NCBI RefSeq assembly: GCF_003287405.1
Contig: NZ_PRLD01000001.1
Span: 310,001-374,000 of the forward strand
Direction of reading: 5' to 3'
Length of the DNA: 64,000 bases
DNA from: Faecalibacterium prausnitzii
GTDB taxonomy: Bacteria > Bacillota > Clostridia > Oscillospirales > Ruminococcaceae
The notes under the pieces are model-generated. The model made no database searches and was not told the origin of the DNA. It worked only from the letters and a program-made list of their open reading frames with translations. Of the stretch, positions 34,343 through 44,575 are shown in pieces; within the stretch, counting starts at the first letter, position 1; each line of letters starts with the position of its first letter. Both the position numbers and the translations under genes were made by a program.

Positions 34343-35746
34343 TCAGTCAGCAGACTGGCAGAACACAGAGAAGGTGCGGTAAGCCATGTACAGGTCGGTC
34401 TTGTGGATGACCTCAAAGGGAGAGTGCATGGACAGCACAGGCACACCCATATCCAGCACCTTGATGCCGCGGTTTGCCACATACTTGGCAATGGTGCCGC
34501 CGCCGCCCAGATCCAGACGGCCCATCTCGCCGATCTGCCATGCCACGTTGTTGGCATCCAGCATACGGGTGATGTCGCCCAGCAGCTCGGCGTTGGCATC
34601 GCTGGCAGAGCTCTTGCCGCGGCTGCCGGTGTACTTGAAGATGGCAATGCCGCGGCCGGCGTAGGTGCCGTTCTGCTTCTCAAAGGCGCTTGCCCAGGAG
34701 GGGTCGAAGGCGGCGGTCACGTCCGCAGACAGGCACACGCTGTTGCGGAAGGCCAGAATGTCGTCCTGGCCGGCAGCGCGGCAGAGCAGCTGCATAAAGT
34801 GGAACACATACATACTCTGCATACCGGTCACGCCGTCGGAGCCGATCTCTTCCTTATCGGTCAGCACGCAGATGGTGGTGTGCACAGGGTCCTTGGTCTC
34901 GATCTCGGCCAGCAGTGCGGGGTAAGCATCCACGCGGTCGTCGTGGCCGTAGGCACCGATCATGGAGCGGTCAAAGCCCACGTCGCGTGCCTTGGCAGCG
35001 GGCACCACCTCGATCTCGGCGCGGGTGAAGTCGCGCTCGGTAATGCCGTACTTCTGGTTCAGCAGGATGAGGGTGTTCAGCTTGACAGCCTCCTTGACGT
35101 CCTCTTCCTCCACGGTGTCAGAGCCGATGAGCACGTTCAGCTCCTCGCCCTTGATGCCCTCGCTGAGCTTGCGCTCGTTCTGCTCGGCACCCAGATGGGG
35201 CAGCAGGTCGGTGATGCAGAACACGGGATCGTTCTCGTCCTCACCAATGGCAAAGTTGACACTGGAACCGTCGGCGCGGGTGAACACGCCGTGGATGGCC
35301 AGCGGGATGGTAGCCCACTGGTACTTGCGCACACCGCCGTAGTAGTGGGTGCGGAAGTAGCTCATGTGGTCAGACTCGTACAGGGGGTTGGGGCGCAGAT
35401 CCAGACGGGGGCAGTCGATGTGGGCGATGACCAGACGGAAACCCTCCTCATAGGGCTTCTGACCGATGGTAGCCGCCACAACGGCCTTGTTCTCCTGAAT
35501 GAAGTAGACCTTCTCGCCGGGGGCATAAGCCTTTTTGGGCTCAAAAGCCTTGTAGCCGGCAGCCAGCAGCATCTGCTCGCTGACAACGGCAGCCTCGCGC
35601 TCGGTCTTGGCGCTGTCCATAAATTTCTTGTAGCCCTCAGCAAAGGCAGCAGCCTTTTCCTTTACATCTGCCTGCTTGTCGGCAGCGTATTCGGGGGTGT
35701 AGAGCAGCTTTTCGGCGTACTCTTTTGCAGTAAGTTTCTCACTCAT
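34343..35746 (-). CDS. apeA: M18-family zinc aminopeptidase
   Basis: The 467-residue protein has M18 landmarks. LVIAHIDCPRLDLRPNPLY carries the first metal His and Asp. VLTDKEEIGSDGVTGMQS carries the catalytic Glu, SADVTAAFDPSW the next ligands, and VPVLSMHSPFEVIHK the last His. M18 enzymes remove acidic or neutral N-terminal residues from peptides in the cytoplasm as large tetrahedral oligomers. It is the last gene of the minus-strand unit that starts at 39491. Confidence 0.94.
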   Translation of the reverse strand: MSEKLTAKEYAEKLLYTPEYAADKQADVKEKAAAFAEGYKKFMDSAKTEREAAVVSEQMLLAAGYKAFEPKKAYAPGEKVYFIQENKAVVAATIGQKPYEEGFRLVIAHIDCPRLDLRPNPLYESDHMSYFRTHYYGGVRKYQWATIPLAIHGVFTRADGSSVNFAIGEDENDPVFCITDLLPHLGAEQNERKLSEGIKGEELNVLIGSDTVEEEDVKEAVKLNTLILLNQKYGITERDFTRAEIEVVPAAKARDVGFDRSMIGAYGHDDRVDAYPALLAEIETKDPVHTTICVLTDKEEIGSDGVTGMQSMYVFHFMQLLCRAAGQDDILAFRNSVCLSADVTAAFDPSWASAFEKQNGTYAGRGIAIFKYTGSRGKSSASDANAELLGDITRMLDANNVAWQIGEMGRLDLGGGGTIAKYVANRGIKVLDMGVPVLSMHSPFEVIHKTDLYMAYRTFSVFCQSAD

Positions 35747-35770
35747 GATTTTTTGCTCCTTAACTTTTTA

Positions 35771-36436
35771 TCATTGACCTGCGTACAGACGCTGATAGGT
35801 CTGGTAGCAGGCGGTGATCTTGTTGACGTAGTGGTGCATCTGGTTATAGGGAAAGCCCTGCAGGGTCTCCCCGTCTGCGGAGTGTTCCTCCATTTGCAGC
35901 AGCTGATCCACCGTGCCCCAGCCGCTGTGGTAAGCCGCTGCCGCCGTGGATACATCCCCTTTGTAGCGCACCATGCAAAGGTGCAGGTAATAGCACCCAA
36001 AGCGAATGGCGGTGTCGGGGCTGTAGAGGTCGGCAAAGGTCAGCGGCTCCTCCGGGGCGATCTTGCTGCGCATCCAGAGAAAGGTCTCCTCGGTCATCTG
36101 CATCAGACCGCGGGCGTCCACGCTGGAAGTAGCCTGCGGGTCAAAGCCGCTTTCGGTGCGGATAAAGGCGTAGACTAAAAGCGGATCCAGCTCGTAGGCG
36201 GCTGCCCATTTTTCCACCAGCTGCTCGTACTTGCGGGGGTACAAAAGCCGCTCTGCCCGGTTGCACAGGGGCGGCACGGCACACACCGTAAGCACCACTG
36301 CCAAGCACAAAGCGACCAGTCTCCGCACCATCCGGCGGCGGCGCTGCTGTTTGCGGCGATGCAGTTTTTCCCGCGCGGCGCGGCGCTCCCGGGCGGCGAT
36401 AGGGTCGTAGACTTTTTCATAATTTTGTTCGTTCAA
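35771..36436 (-). CDS. Membrane-anchored lytic transglycosylase (SLT domain)
   Basis: The 221-residue protein has a very basic N-terminus (RRKQQRRRRMVRR), one membrane segment (LVALCLAVVLTVCAVP), and an SLT catalytic domain. The catalytic Glu is in FIRTESGFDPQATSS, followed by ARGLMQMTEETF and AAYHSGWGTVDQ. It should cut peptidoglycan between MurNAc and GlcNAc. Its start overlaps the coaE stop by four bases. Although such genes may occur in spore formers, a general wall role fits as well. Confidence 0.9.
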   Translation of the reverse strand: MNEQNYEKVYDPIAARERRAAREKLHRRKQQRRRRMVRRLVALCLAVVLTVCAVPPLCNRAERLLYPRKYEQLVEKWAAAYELDPLLVYAFIRTESGFDPQATSSVDARGLMQMTEETFLWMRSKIAPEEPLTFADLYSPDTAIRFGCYYLHLCMVRYKGDVSTAAAAYHSGWGTVDQLLQMEEHSADGETLQGFPYNQMHHYVNKITACYQTYQRLYAGQ

Positions 36437-37050
36437 AGCGCTGCCGTCACGCCCCCTTCTGCCTGCAGCCGCTCACACAGGCGGGCGGCTGCGGCTTGCA
36501 GCGCCTCCAGCCCGGCGTCGTTGTGCAGGGTGTAGTCCGCCTGTGCGGTCAGGGTCTGTTCCGGGGTCTGGGCGTTCAGTCGGCGGGCAGCCATCTCCGG
36601 CGAGATGCCGTCCCGCGCCACGATGCGCGCCACGCTGATTTCAAAGGGTGCAGTGACCACGCACAGGCGGTCGCACTCGGCCTGCGCCGCCGTGCCCACG
36701 ATGACCGCCCCGTCCAGCACAAAAAGGGACGCTCCGGCGGCCTGTGCCGCCTGCTTTGCCGCGCGGATGCGTGCCACGATGGCGGGGTGGGTCAGGCTGT
36801 CCAGCGCGGCCTTGCCCTCCGGGGTGGCAAAGGCACGGTCAGCCAGCAGGCGGCGATCCAGCGTACCGTCCGGGCGGAGGATCTCCCCGCCGAACCGTGC
36901 CGCAAGCTGCGGCAGCAGCGGCGAGCCGGGCAGCAAGATCTCCCGGCTGAGCTGGTCGGCGTCTGCCAGCGGCACGCCGTGGGCGGCAAATACCGCCGTA
37001 ACCGTGGACTTGCCGCAGCCGCTGCGCCCCGTGATGCCTAAAGTTATCAT
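36433..37050 (-). CDS. coaE: Dephospho-CoA kinase
   Basis: The 205-residue product starts ITLGITGRSGCGKSTVTAVF, the P-loop. It continues with DADQLSREILLPGSPL and LTHPAIVARIRAAK, the LID and acceptor-site signatures. It phosphorylates dephospho-CoA, the last step of coenzyme A synthesis. ATG 37050 overlaps the stop of the sua5 gene, so the two are coupled. Confidence 0.95.
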   Translation of the reverse strand: MITLGITGRSGCGKSTVTAVFAAHGVPLADADQLSREILLPGSPLLPQLAARFGGEILRPDGTLDRRLLADRAFATPEGKAALDSLTHPAIVARIRAAKQAAQAAGASLFVLDGAVIVGTAAQAECDRLCVVTAPFEISVARIVARDGISPEMAARRLNAQTPEQTLTAQADYTLHNDAGLEALQAAAARLCERLQAEGGVTAAL

Positions 37051-38081
37051 AGGTCGATCACCCGGAAGGCGGCGGCGCGGATCAGGCGGTTGTACACCGC
37101 CATGGACAGGCCATCCTTTTGCGGGCAACGGGCGTAGACCACGCCATCGCCCTGCTCATCCAACGCCCGCAGGGAGCGGAAGATGTGCTTTGCCTGATCG
37201 GCACCGTCCCCCTCGCGGCCGTATTCCACGCAGGGCACATCCAGCTTTGCGCTTTCGCCGGTAAAGCACAGGCAGCTGGGGTTCTCGTTTTTATGGGCGT
37301 CCACATAGGCCTTGAACTGCTCAAAGGTGCCGTTGAGCAGGGTCACATCGGCCTTGGGGGCGTAGTGCTTATACTTCATGCCCGGGCTGCGCACCACGGC
37401 GCCCTCCGGCAGCTTTTCCAGAATGGCCTTGGACACCTCTACCTCTTCGCCGAGGGCGCGTTCCAAGTCCTCCAGCGTGATATGGCCGGGGCGGAACAGG
37501 GTGGGTTTCTCCCCCACCACCGACACCACGGTGCTCTCCACACCCACATCGCACTCGCCGCCGTCCAAGATCAGCGGCAGGCGGCCGTCCATATCGGTGA
37601 ACACGTCCTGCGCGTTGGTGGGGCTGGGCTTACCGGAAAGGTTGGCGCTGGGGGCGGCAAAGGCGCAGCCGCTCTGCTGGATGACTGCCCGCGCCACCGG
37701 GTGGCTGGGCATACGGATGCCCACGGTATCCAGCCCGGCGCAGCATTCATCTGCCACCTCCGACCCGCGCGGCATGATGATGGTCAGCGGTCCGGGGCAG
37801 AAAGCTGCCATCAGCAGCTGGGCACGCTCCGGCACCTCGCTGACAAGACCCGGCAGCATCTCCGGCCCTGTGACGTGGACGATGAGGGGGTTATCCTGCG
37901 GGCGTCCCTTGGCTACAAAGATATCGCGCACCGCCGCGCCGTTGCGGGCATCGGCGGCAATGCCGTAGACCGTCTCGGTGGGCAGGGCTACAAGCTGTCC
38001 CTGCCGCAGCAGCTGCGCGGCTTCGGCGACTCCTGCTTCATCGGCAGGCAAAACTCTGGTTTTGATTTTCATACGAATCAT
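37047..38081 (-). CDS. tsaC: Threonylcarbamoyl-AMP synthase (Sua5 type)
   Basis: The 344-residue protein has the YrdC catalytic domain (LVALPTETVYGIAADA, FVAKGRPQDNPLIVH, APSANLSGKPSPT). It also has the C-terminal Sua5 domain (SPGMKYKHYAPKADV onwards). It makes threonylcarbamoyl-AMP for the t6A modification of tRNA. Its presence next to prfA is a common arrangement. An in-frame ATG at 38072 is an alternative start. Confidence 0.94.
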   Translation of the reverse strand: MIRMKIKTRVLPADEAGVAEAAQLLRQGQLVALPTETVYGIAADARNGAAVRDIFVAKGRPQDNPLIVHVTGPEMLPGLVSEVPERAQLLMAAFCPGPLTIIMPRGSEVADECCAGLDTVGIRMPSHPVARAVIQQSGCAFAAPSANLSGKPSPTNAQDVFTDMDGRLPLILDGGECDVGVESTVVSVVGEKPTLFRPGHITLEDLERALGEEVEVSKAILEKLPEGAVVRSPGMKYKHYAPKADVTLLNGTFEQFKAYVDAHKNENPSCLCFTGESAKLDVPCVEYGREGDGADQAKHIFRSLRALDEQGDGVVYARCPQKDGLSMAVYNRLIRAAAFRVIDL

Positions 38082-38163
38082 CGTTCTTTCTATCTGTAAA
38101 GTATAGTTGCTTGTCAGACTTTTCTATCGTTTTACGGTCATTCTGCATCTGCTGAACCGGCGC

Positions 38164-39249
<1,086 letters not shown>

Positions 39250-39299
39250 CCTTGCAGTTCTCCTTACAAATTCGTTCCGGTTCGGGTGCGTTGGCTGCG

Positions 39300-39491
39300 C
39301 TACTGCGCGCTGCCGGGCTTTATCACCTTTTTGATGTTCTTTTCAATTTTGGCGCGGGGCAGCATGACCTCGCGTCCGCAGCCGGTGCAGCGGATCTTAA
39401 AATCCATGCCCACCCGCAGCACCTCGAAGCTGGATGCCCCGCAGGGGTGCTTTTTGCGGGTGAGGATGGTATCGCCCACAGCGATGTCCAT
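39300..39491 (-). CDS. DUF951 small protein
   Basis: The 63-residue product begins MDIAVGDTILTRKKHPCG and has CTGCGREVMLPRAKIEKNIK, the zinc-ribbon-like pattern of DUF951. Its function is unknown; a nucleic-acid or ribosome role is often guessed. A GAGAGG site lies upstream of ATG 39491. It heads the operon with prfA. Confidence 0.85.
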   Translation of the reverse strand: MDIAVGDTILTRKKHPCGASSFEVLRVGMDFKIRCTGCGREVMLPRAKIEKNIKKVIKPGSAQ

Positions 39492-39587
39492 ATTTATCCG
39501 ACCTCTCCCTTCTTTTCTGCCGCGCAGACGCCCGGCAGAGCCAGTGTGTGCCGCCGCCCGCATAGCGGGTGCTGCGCATACAGATAT

Positions 39588-39616
39588 AGTATAATGCAAA
39601 GCCGCACAAAATGCAA
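39588..39616 (-). promoter_or_regulatory. Promoter of the DUF951-prfA operon
   Basis: On the minus strand TTGCAT (39616-39611) and TATACT (39593-39588) are 17 bp apart. Confidence 0.65.
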
Positions 39617-39692
39617 ATATCTGCGCACACTGCTGCATATCGTTGTAGCATCGCACAGAGACCCGAAAACTATATAGAAAGAGGAATGAAAC

Positions 39693-40628
39693 ATGATGCA
39701 AGCTTATCGTACCGAAAACAGTTACCGTTCTGCCGCCCGCCTGTCCCCTGCCGAACTGCGGGCTGCCATGGCCAGCGGCGAGATTTTGCAGGCCACCGCC
39801 CTTGCCTTTGATACCCGGCGGCAGCTGCGGTTTGAGTTAGGCGGCGTAAAGGCGGTAATGCCCTTTGCCCAGTGCGCAGACGGTGCCGAGACCGGCACTG
39901 TGCGGGATATTGCGGTGCTGACCCGGGTGGGACGCCCCACCTGCTTTGTCATCGAGGGGCTGGAAACGGACGAGGACGGTGCGCCCTGCTACCGGCTATC
40001 CCGCGCCAAGGCGCAGCAGCTGTGCAAGGCAGAGTATCTGGACACTCTCTCGCCCGGGGACATCCTGCCCTGCACAGTGACCCACATCGAGCCGTTCGGC
40101 GCGTTTTGTGACGTAGGCTGCGGCATCAGCGCCCTGCTGCCCATCGACTGTATGTCGGTAAGCCGCATCTCCTCCCCTGCCGACCGGGTAAGCGTAGGGC
40201 AGCAGATCTTGTGCGCCATCAAAAACCGGGACGCACAGGGGCGCTTTGTGCTGACCATCCGGGAGCTGCTGGGCACATGGGCGGAGAATGCCGCCCGGTT
40301 CACCGTAGGCGAAACGGTGGTGGGCATCGTGCGCAGCGTGGAGGAATACGGCACCTTTGTAGAGATCGCGCCGAACCTTGCCGGCCTTGCGGAAAGCTGC
40401 ACCGGTCTTGCTCCCGGGCAGGCGGTAAGCGTCTACATCAAAAACATTTTGCCGGAGAAGATGAAGATCAAGCTGGTCATCGTGAACCACGCCCTGAGCC
40501 AGTCCCACCGGTTTGAGCTGCGGTACTTTGTCACCGAGGGGCATCTGGACCGGTGGGTGTACTCCACACCGGAATGTCCCAAGCGCATTGAGACAGATTT
40601 TGCCGTTGCGGCTTGCAATCCGGGCTGA
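39693..40628 (+). CDS. S1-domain RNA-binding protein
   Basis: The 311-residue protein has two S1-like OB folds. The first is at about residues 120-190 (GDILPCTVTHIEPFGAFCDV, then LTIRELLGTW); the second is at about 200-265 (VGETVVGIVRSVEEYGTFVEI). The first 110 residues form a region that I cannot assign. A role in RNA binding or translation is inferred from the S1 folds; it is shorter than ribosomal protein S1. It is divergent from the prfA operon. Confidence 0.8.
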   Translation: MMQAYRTENSYRSAARLSPAELRAAMASGEILQATALAFDTRRQLRFELGGVKAVMPFAQCADGAETGTVRDIAVLTRVGRPTCFVIEGLETDEDGAPCYRLSRAKAQQLCKAEYLDTLSPGDILPCTVTHIEPFGAFCDVGCGISALLPIDCMSVSRISSPADRVSVGQQILCAIKNRDAQGRFVLTIRELLGTWAENAARFTVGETVVGIVRSVEEYGTFVEIAPNLAGLAESCTGLAPGQAVSVYIKNILPEKMKIKLVIVNHALSQSHRFELRYFVTEGHLDRWVYSTPECPKRIETDFAVAACNPG

Positions 40629-40736
40629 AAGCCTTTATACTAATAGAAAGAGTTTTTGTCTGCCCGCTGCCCGCCCTTTCCGCAGCGGCGCAGGCCTTTG
40701 ATACCATGTGAAAGCGCAAGGGGGATGTAAGGAACG

Positions 40737-41288
40737 ATGAGCGCCAATGATGCTTTTACCGCCGGTGTCCGTCCCGGCGGCCTGACCAGCAGCACCGAGA
40801 TCCGGCTGCTGCTGTGTTATCTGGTGAAAAACGCCGGTCCCATTACCCGGCAGGAGATTGAGAACGCCCTGATGGAGGAAGCCCTTGTCAACTATTTTGA
40901 GATTGGCTCCTGTCTGGACGATATCACAAAGCAGGAGCTGGTCACCCTGACCGGCGACAGCTATGCCATTACTGACAAGGGCCGCAAGGTGGCGCAGGAG
41001 CTGGCCTACGATCTGCCCCGCACCGTGCGGGAGCGGGCGGTGGCCGCCGTGCTGCGCTGCCAGACATGGGCCCGCAAGGAGGCCAAATACAGCGCCCGCA
41101 TCACCGAAAAGGCAGACGGTCACTGCACCGTGCGCTGCACCGTAAAGGGGCTGGACAGCGAACTGTTCTGCCTGGAACTGGGCGCGCCCGACCGGCTGAG
41201 CGCCGAACTGGTGAAAAAGCAGTTCATCCTGAAGGGCAACGAGATCTATCAGCTGCTGATCAACAAGCTGACCGAGGAAGAAAAATAA
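40737..41288 (+). CDS. DUF4364 protein, probable winged-helix regulator
   Basis: The 183-residue product begins with a DNA-binding-like segment (STEIRLLLCYLVKNAGPITR, then NYFEIGSCLDDITKQELV and YAITDKGRKVAQEL), which reads as a winged helix. A beta-rich C-terminal part follows. This matches the DUF4364 family of Clostridia. The target is unknown. It follows the S1-domain gene by 108 bp and ends at a strong terminator. Confidence 0.78.
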   Translation: MSANDAFTAGVRPGGLTSSTEIRLLLCYLVKNAGPITRQEIENALMEEALVNYFEIGSCLDDITKQELVTLTGDSYAITDKGRKVAQELAYDLPRTVRERAVAAVLRCQTWARKEAKYSARITEKADGHCTVRCTVKGLDSELFCLELGAPDRLSAELVKKQFILKGNEIYQLLINKLTEEEK

Positions 41289-41298
41289 AGCAGAACGA

Positions 41299-41343
41299 TC
41301 CCCGCCCGCCGCAAGCAGAACTTACGGCGGGCGGGGATTTTTT
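41299..41343. terminator. Terminator between the DUF4364 gene and spoIVA
   Basis: TCCCCGCCCGCCG pairs with CGGCGGGCGGGGA, followed by TTTTTT on the plus strand. Confidence 0.88.
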
Positions 41344-41357
41344 CAGATACACCCTAG
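41341..41357 (+). repeat. Dispersed motif TTTCAGATACACCCTAG, copy near spoIVA
   Basis: It follows immediately on the terminator T-run, as does the copy at 569. The CTA inside it (41354-41356) is the complement of the spoIVA stop codon TAG, so the motif forms the end of that gene. Confidence 0.6.
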
Positions 41358-42847
41358 ATCAGGATACAGATCAGCCCGGTGCAGCCCTCGTTGATGACCC
41401 GTTCCAGCGTTTCCTGCAGGCGGGTGCGGGCTTCCTGCGGGATGTGCAGCAGCTTGTTCTGTAGCCCGTCGTTCACCAGCTCGTGCAGGCTTTTGCCAAA
41501 GATGTTGGACTCCCACAGCTGCACCGGGTCGTCCGCAAAGTCGGCCAGCAGGCTCTGCACCAAGTCCTCGCTCTGCTTCTCGGTGCCCACGATGGGGCTG
41601 AGCTCCGTGTGGATGGTGGCTTTCATCATCTGGATAGAGGGCGCACAGGCTTGCAGCCGGACGCCGCAGCGCCCGTCCTGATGCACGATCTCCGGTGGTT
41701 CCAGATGCAGCTCGTCGATGGAGGGCATCACGATGCCGTAGCCGGTGGCTTCCACCTGCTCCAAGGCACTGCGCACCTTCTCGTAGGCGCGCTTTGCCCG
41801 GGCAAGTTCCATGATGCAGGGCATCAGCCCGGCTTCATCCCCGATGTCCAGCCCGGTCTGCTCACTGAGCACCTGATAAAAGATCTCCGGCTTCAGCTCC
41901 ACGCTCACCCGCACACTGCCGGCGGCAAGGTCTGCCCCTGCCACCGCCGAGCGCTGCACAGCCTCGCATTCCAGCGCAGGAGCGTCCGTTCCGGCGGGCA
42001 GATCCTTCATGCGGGACACCCGCTCTGCCAGCTGCATGGCGGCTGCGTATACCTGCGTTTGCAGCCAGTGCCCGGATTCCAGCATGGTCACCCAGCGGGG
42101 CAGAGCAAAATCCAGCTCCTGCACAGGGAACTCGTACAGCACCCGCCGCAGGATCTCCCCCAGCATGGCGGCGTCCAAGTCCACACAGCTCACCGGCAGC
42201 ACGGTGCGGCGGTAGTCCCGCGCCATGCCCTCAGCCAGCTGCCGGGTCTCCGGCGCGTCCGGGTGGGTGCTGTTGAGCAGGATGATATAGGGCTTGCCCA
42301 GCGCTTCCAGTTCGGTGATGACCCTCCTTTCCGCTTCTGCGTAGCCCGCCCGGGGGATGTCGCTGACCGAACCGTCGGTGGTGACCACTACCCCGATGGT
42401 GGAGTGCTCACAGATCACCTTGCGGGTGCCGGTCTCTGCGGCAAGGTCAAAGGGCACCTCCTGCTCGAACCACGGGCTTTTGACCATGCGGGGCTTTGCG
42501 TCCTCCTCGTGCCCCATGGCACCCTCCACCATGTAGCCCACGCAGTCGATCAGCCGCACCCGGCACGCCCCGCCGCCCTCCAGCTGCAGGGGCACGGCGG
42601 TCTCCGGGATGAATTTTGGCTCAGTGGTCATGATGGTGCGCCCCGCTGCCGACTGCGGCAGCTCGTCCCGGGCACGCTCCCGGGCAGCGGCAGAGCCGGA
42701 CATTGCGGGCAGCACCAGCTGCTCCATGAACCGCTTGATAAAGGTGGATTTGCCGCTGCGCACCGGGCCCACCACACCGATGTAGATATCCCCGCCGGTG
42801 CGTGCGCCGATCTCGCGACAGATGCTGTTCTGTTCCTGTTTCTCCAA
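41354..42847 (-). CDS. spoIVA: Stage IV sporulation protein A
   Basis: The product is 497 residues, the same size as Bacillus SpoIVA. It has the P-loop in GVVGPVRSGKSTFIKRFME near residue 24, TEPKFIPETAVPL, LIDCVGYMVEGAMGHEE, and the conserved C-terminus GLICILI. SpoIVA is an ATPase that polymerises on the forespore to found the spore coat. The start is TTG 42847 with GGAGAAGGA just before; no ATG fits. No other sporulation gene is visible nearby, and the inferred genus is not known to sporulate. Confidence 0.93.
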   Translation of the reverse strand: MEKQEQNSICREIGARTGGDIYIGVVGPVRSGKSTFIKRFMEQLVLPAMSGSAAARERARDELPQSAAGRTIMTTEPKFIPETAVPLQLEGGGACRVRLIDCVGYMVEGAMGHEEDAKPRMVKSPWFEQEVPFDLAAETGTRKVICEHSTIGVVVTTDGSVSDIPRAGYAEAERRVITELEALGKPYIILLNSTHPDAPETRQLAEGMARDYRRTVLPVSCVDLDAAMLGEILRRVLYEFPVQELDFALPRWVTMLESGHWLQTQVYAAAMQLAERVSRMKDLPAGTDAPALECEAVQRSAVAGADLAAGSVRVSVELKPEIFYQVLSEQTGLDIGDEAGLMPCIMELARAKRAYEKVRSALEQVEATGYGIVMPSIDELHLEPPEIVHQDGRCGVRLQACAPSIQMMKATIHTELSPIVGTEKQSEDLVQSLLADFADDPVQLWESNIFGKSLHELVNDGLQNKLLHIPQEARTRLQETLERVINEGCTGLICILI

Positions 42848-42989
42848 GGTCCTTCTCCCCTTCCTGTTGCGCTGCGCACCGCGCCCGTAGGGGTGGGTGT
42901 GCTCGTTGTATCGTATGAAAAGGGAGCGCTTATTATGCCGGAACGATCTTAAATGCCCTCCGCTTTGCTCTGGGCATAAGGGCAGCATC

Positions 42990-43127
42990 CTCGCCCTCTC
43001 CGTCACCTACGGTGACACCTCTCCCAAAGGGAGAGGCCTTGGCAAAGAGATGAACTTTGCGTGGACTGCCAAGGGCTCCCACTTTGGGGGAGCTGGCAAA
43101 TCCGAAGGATTTGACTGAGAGGGCGAG
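42990..43127. repeat. Structured 138-nt inverted-repeat element (MITE-like)
   Basis: The ends CTCGCCCTCTC (42990-43000) and GAGAGGGCGAG (43117-43127) are perfect inverted repeats. Inside are five nested or serial hairpins: GTCACC/GGTGAC, CCTCTCCC/GGGAGAGG, CCTTGGCA/TGCCAAGG, GCTCCC/GGGAGC and AAATCC/GGATTT. It lies in the gap between spoIVA and aspS. From memory, similar repeats are frequent in Oscillospiraceae genomes. Apart from this element, I see nothing in 42848-42989. Confidence 0.7.
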
Positions 43128-43149
43128 CCAGCCAAAATTATAGTATCTA

Positions 43150-43184
43150 TAAAAAAGAGCTGCCGTGCAAAACACAGCAGCTCT
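43150..43184 (-). terminator. Terminator of aspS
   Basis: On the minus strand AGAGCTGC pairs with GCAGCTCT, followed by TTTTT. Confidence 0.8.
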
Positions 43185-43202
43185 CGGAAAGGTTTTATAA
43201 AA

Positions 43203-44537
43203 TCACGGGGTCAGGCGGTTGGGGCCACGGAACAGGAACTCGGCGTCCTTGATGCTCAGGCCGCACAGCAGCATGGTCAGGCGGTCGATGCCCAGACCGA
43301 AGCCGCCGTGGGGCGGGCAGCCGTACTGGAAGAACTCCAGATAGAACTTGACATCCTCGGCCAGACCCTTCTCCTCGGCCTGCTTCTTCAGCACTTCATA
43401 GCGGTGCTCACGCTGGGCACCGGTGGTGATCTCCACGCCGCGCCAGATCAGGTCGTAGCCCTGCGGCACACCGTTCTCATCACGCATATGGTAGAAAGCA
43501 CGCTTCTCGGCAGAGTAATCAGTGATGAACAGGAACTCGTGGCCGTAGTGCTTCTTGACCCAGTCGTAGCTCAGACGCTCGGCTTCAGTGGTCAGGTCGC
43601 CCTTCTCGCTCTCGTCCACAGTATAGCCGAACTCTTCCTCCAGAGCCTTGTACAGGTCTGCCAGCTTGACCACCGGGAACGGGGTGGTGGGCACGATGAC
43701 TTCCTGCCCGAACAGCTCCTTGATCTGCTCGCCGTAGTTATCTTTAACGGCCTGCAGACCGGCGGTCAGCAGCTCCTCTTCCATCTTCATCACGTCCTTG
43801 AAGGAGGTGATGTAGCTGAACTCCAGATCGAAGCCGGAGAACTCGGTAGCGTGCTTGTTGGTATAGCTCTTCTCGGCGCGGAACACGGGACCGGTCTCGA
43901 AGATACGCTCAAAACCGGCAGCCATAGCCATCTGCTTGTAGAACTGAGGGCTCTGTGCCAGATAGGCGTTGCGGTCGAAGTAGTCCACCTTGAACACCTC
44001 AGAGCCGCTCTCGCTGGCAGCAGCGATCAGCTTGGGGGTGTGGATCTCGATGAAGTTGCGGTCCAGCAGGAACTTGCGCATGGCGTTGACAAAGCAGCTC
44101 TGTGCCTTGAACATCAGCTGGTTCTCGTCGGTGCGCAGGTCGATCCAGCGGTAGTCGATGCGCTGGTCGATGCTGGAGCGCTCCACAGCCTTCTTTTTCT
44201 TGGTGGCTGCGATCTCCTTGCGGACGATGGGCAGTGCATCGGCGGTGCTCTCCACCTCAATGCTCTCGGGGATCATCTCCACGCCGCCCATCTTGACGTA
44301 ATCGTTCTCCATCACCTTGCCGGTAACGGTGATGACAGAGTCCGGGGTGAGCTGGTCGATGATATCCACCAGTTCGGGGTGGTCGGCCTTTTCCACCGTG
44401 ATCTGCAGCTTGCCGGTAATATCCTTCAGCACGATAAATGCCATATACTTGCTGTTGCGCAGGTTCTCGATAAAGCCCTGCACCTTCACCGTGCCGCCGA
44501 TGGCCTTTTGAGCCTCATTGATATAGGTGCGTTCCAT
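43203..44537 (-). CDS. aspS: Aspartyl-tRNA synthetase, archaeal type (probably non-discriminating)
   Basis: This 444-residue class IIb synthetase has an OB-fold anticodon domain (residues 1 to about 105) and a catalytic domain. The latter has IEIHTPKLIAAASESGSEVF, YLAQSPQFYKQMAMAAGFER, GPVFRAEKSYTNKHATEFS (motif 2), and GGFGLGIDRLTMLLCGL (motif 3), ending GPNRLTP. The compact size and the ending point to archaeal-type AspRS rather than AsnRS. Such enzymes often also charge tRNA-Asn for later amidation, which would need GatCAB elsewhere. Confidence 0.85.
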   Translation of the reverse strand: MERTYINEAQKAIGGTVKVQGFIENLRNSKYMAFIVLKDITGKLQITVEKADHPELVDIIDQLTPDSVITVTGKVMENDYVKMGGVEMIPESIEVESTADALPIVRKEIAATKKKKAVERSSIDQRIDYRWIDLRTDENQLMFKAQSCFVNAMRKFLLDRNFIEIHTPKLIAAASESGSEVFKVDYFDRNAYLAQSPQFYKQMAMAAGFERIFETGPVFRAEKSYTNKHATEFSGFDLEFSYITSFKDVMKMEEELLTAGLQAVKDNYGEQIKELFGQEVIVPTTPFPVVKLADLYKALEEEFGYTVDESEKGDLTTEAERLSYDWVKKHYGHEFLFITDYSAEKRAFYHMRDENGVPQGYDLIWRGVEITTGAQREHRYEVLKKQAEEKGLAEDVKFYLEFFQYGCPPHGGFGLGIDRLTMLLCGLSIKDAEFLFRGPNRLTP

Positions 44538-44575
44538 ATACAGGAATCCTCCTTTAACGTCTTGTGTACTGTTTT

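Noticed and set aside
34292-36178. 628-codon plus-strand frame across the aminopeptidase and transglycosylase genes
   Set aside because: Both minus-strand genes have catalytic motifs and ribosome-binding sites; the plus frame has none.
42897-43118. 73-codon frame through the MITE-like repeat
   Set aside because: The translation is of the repeat itself, with no ribosome-binding site.
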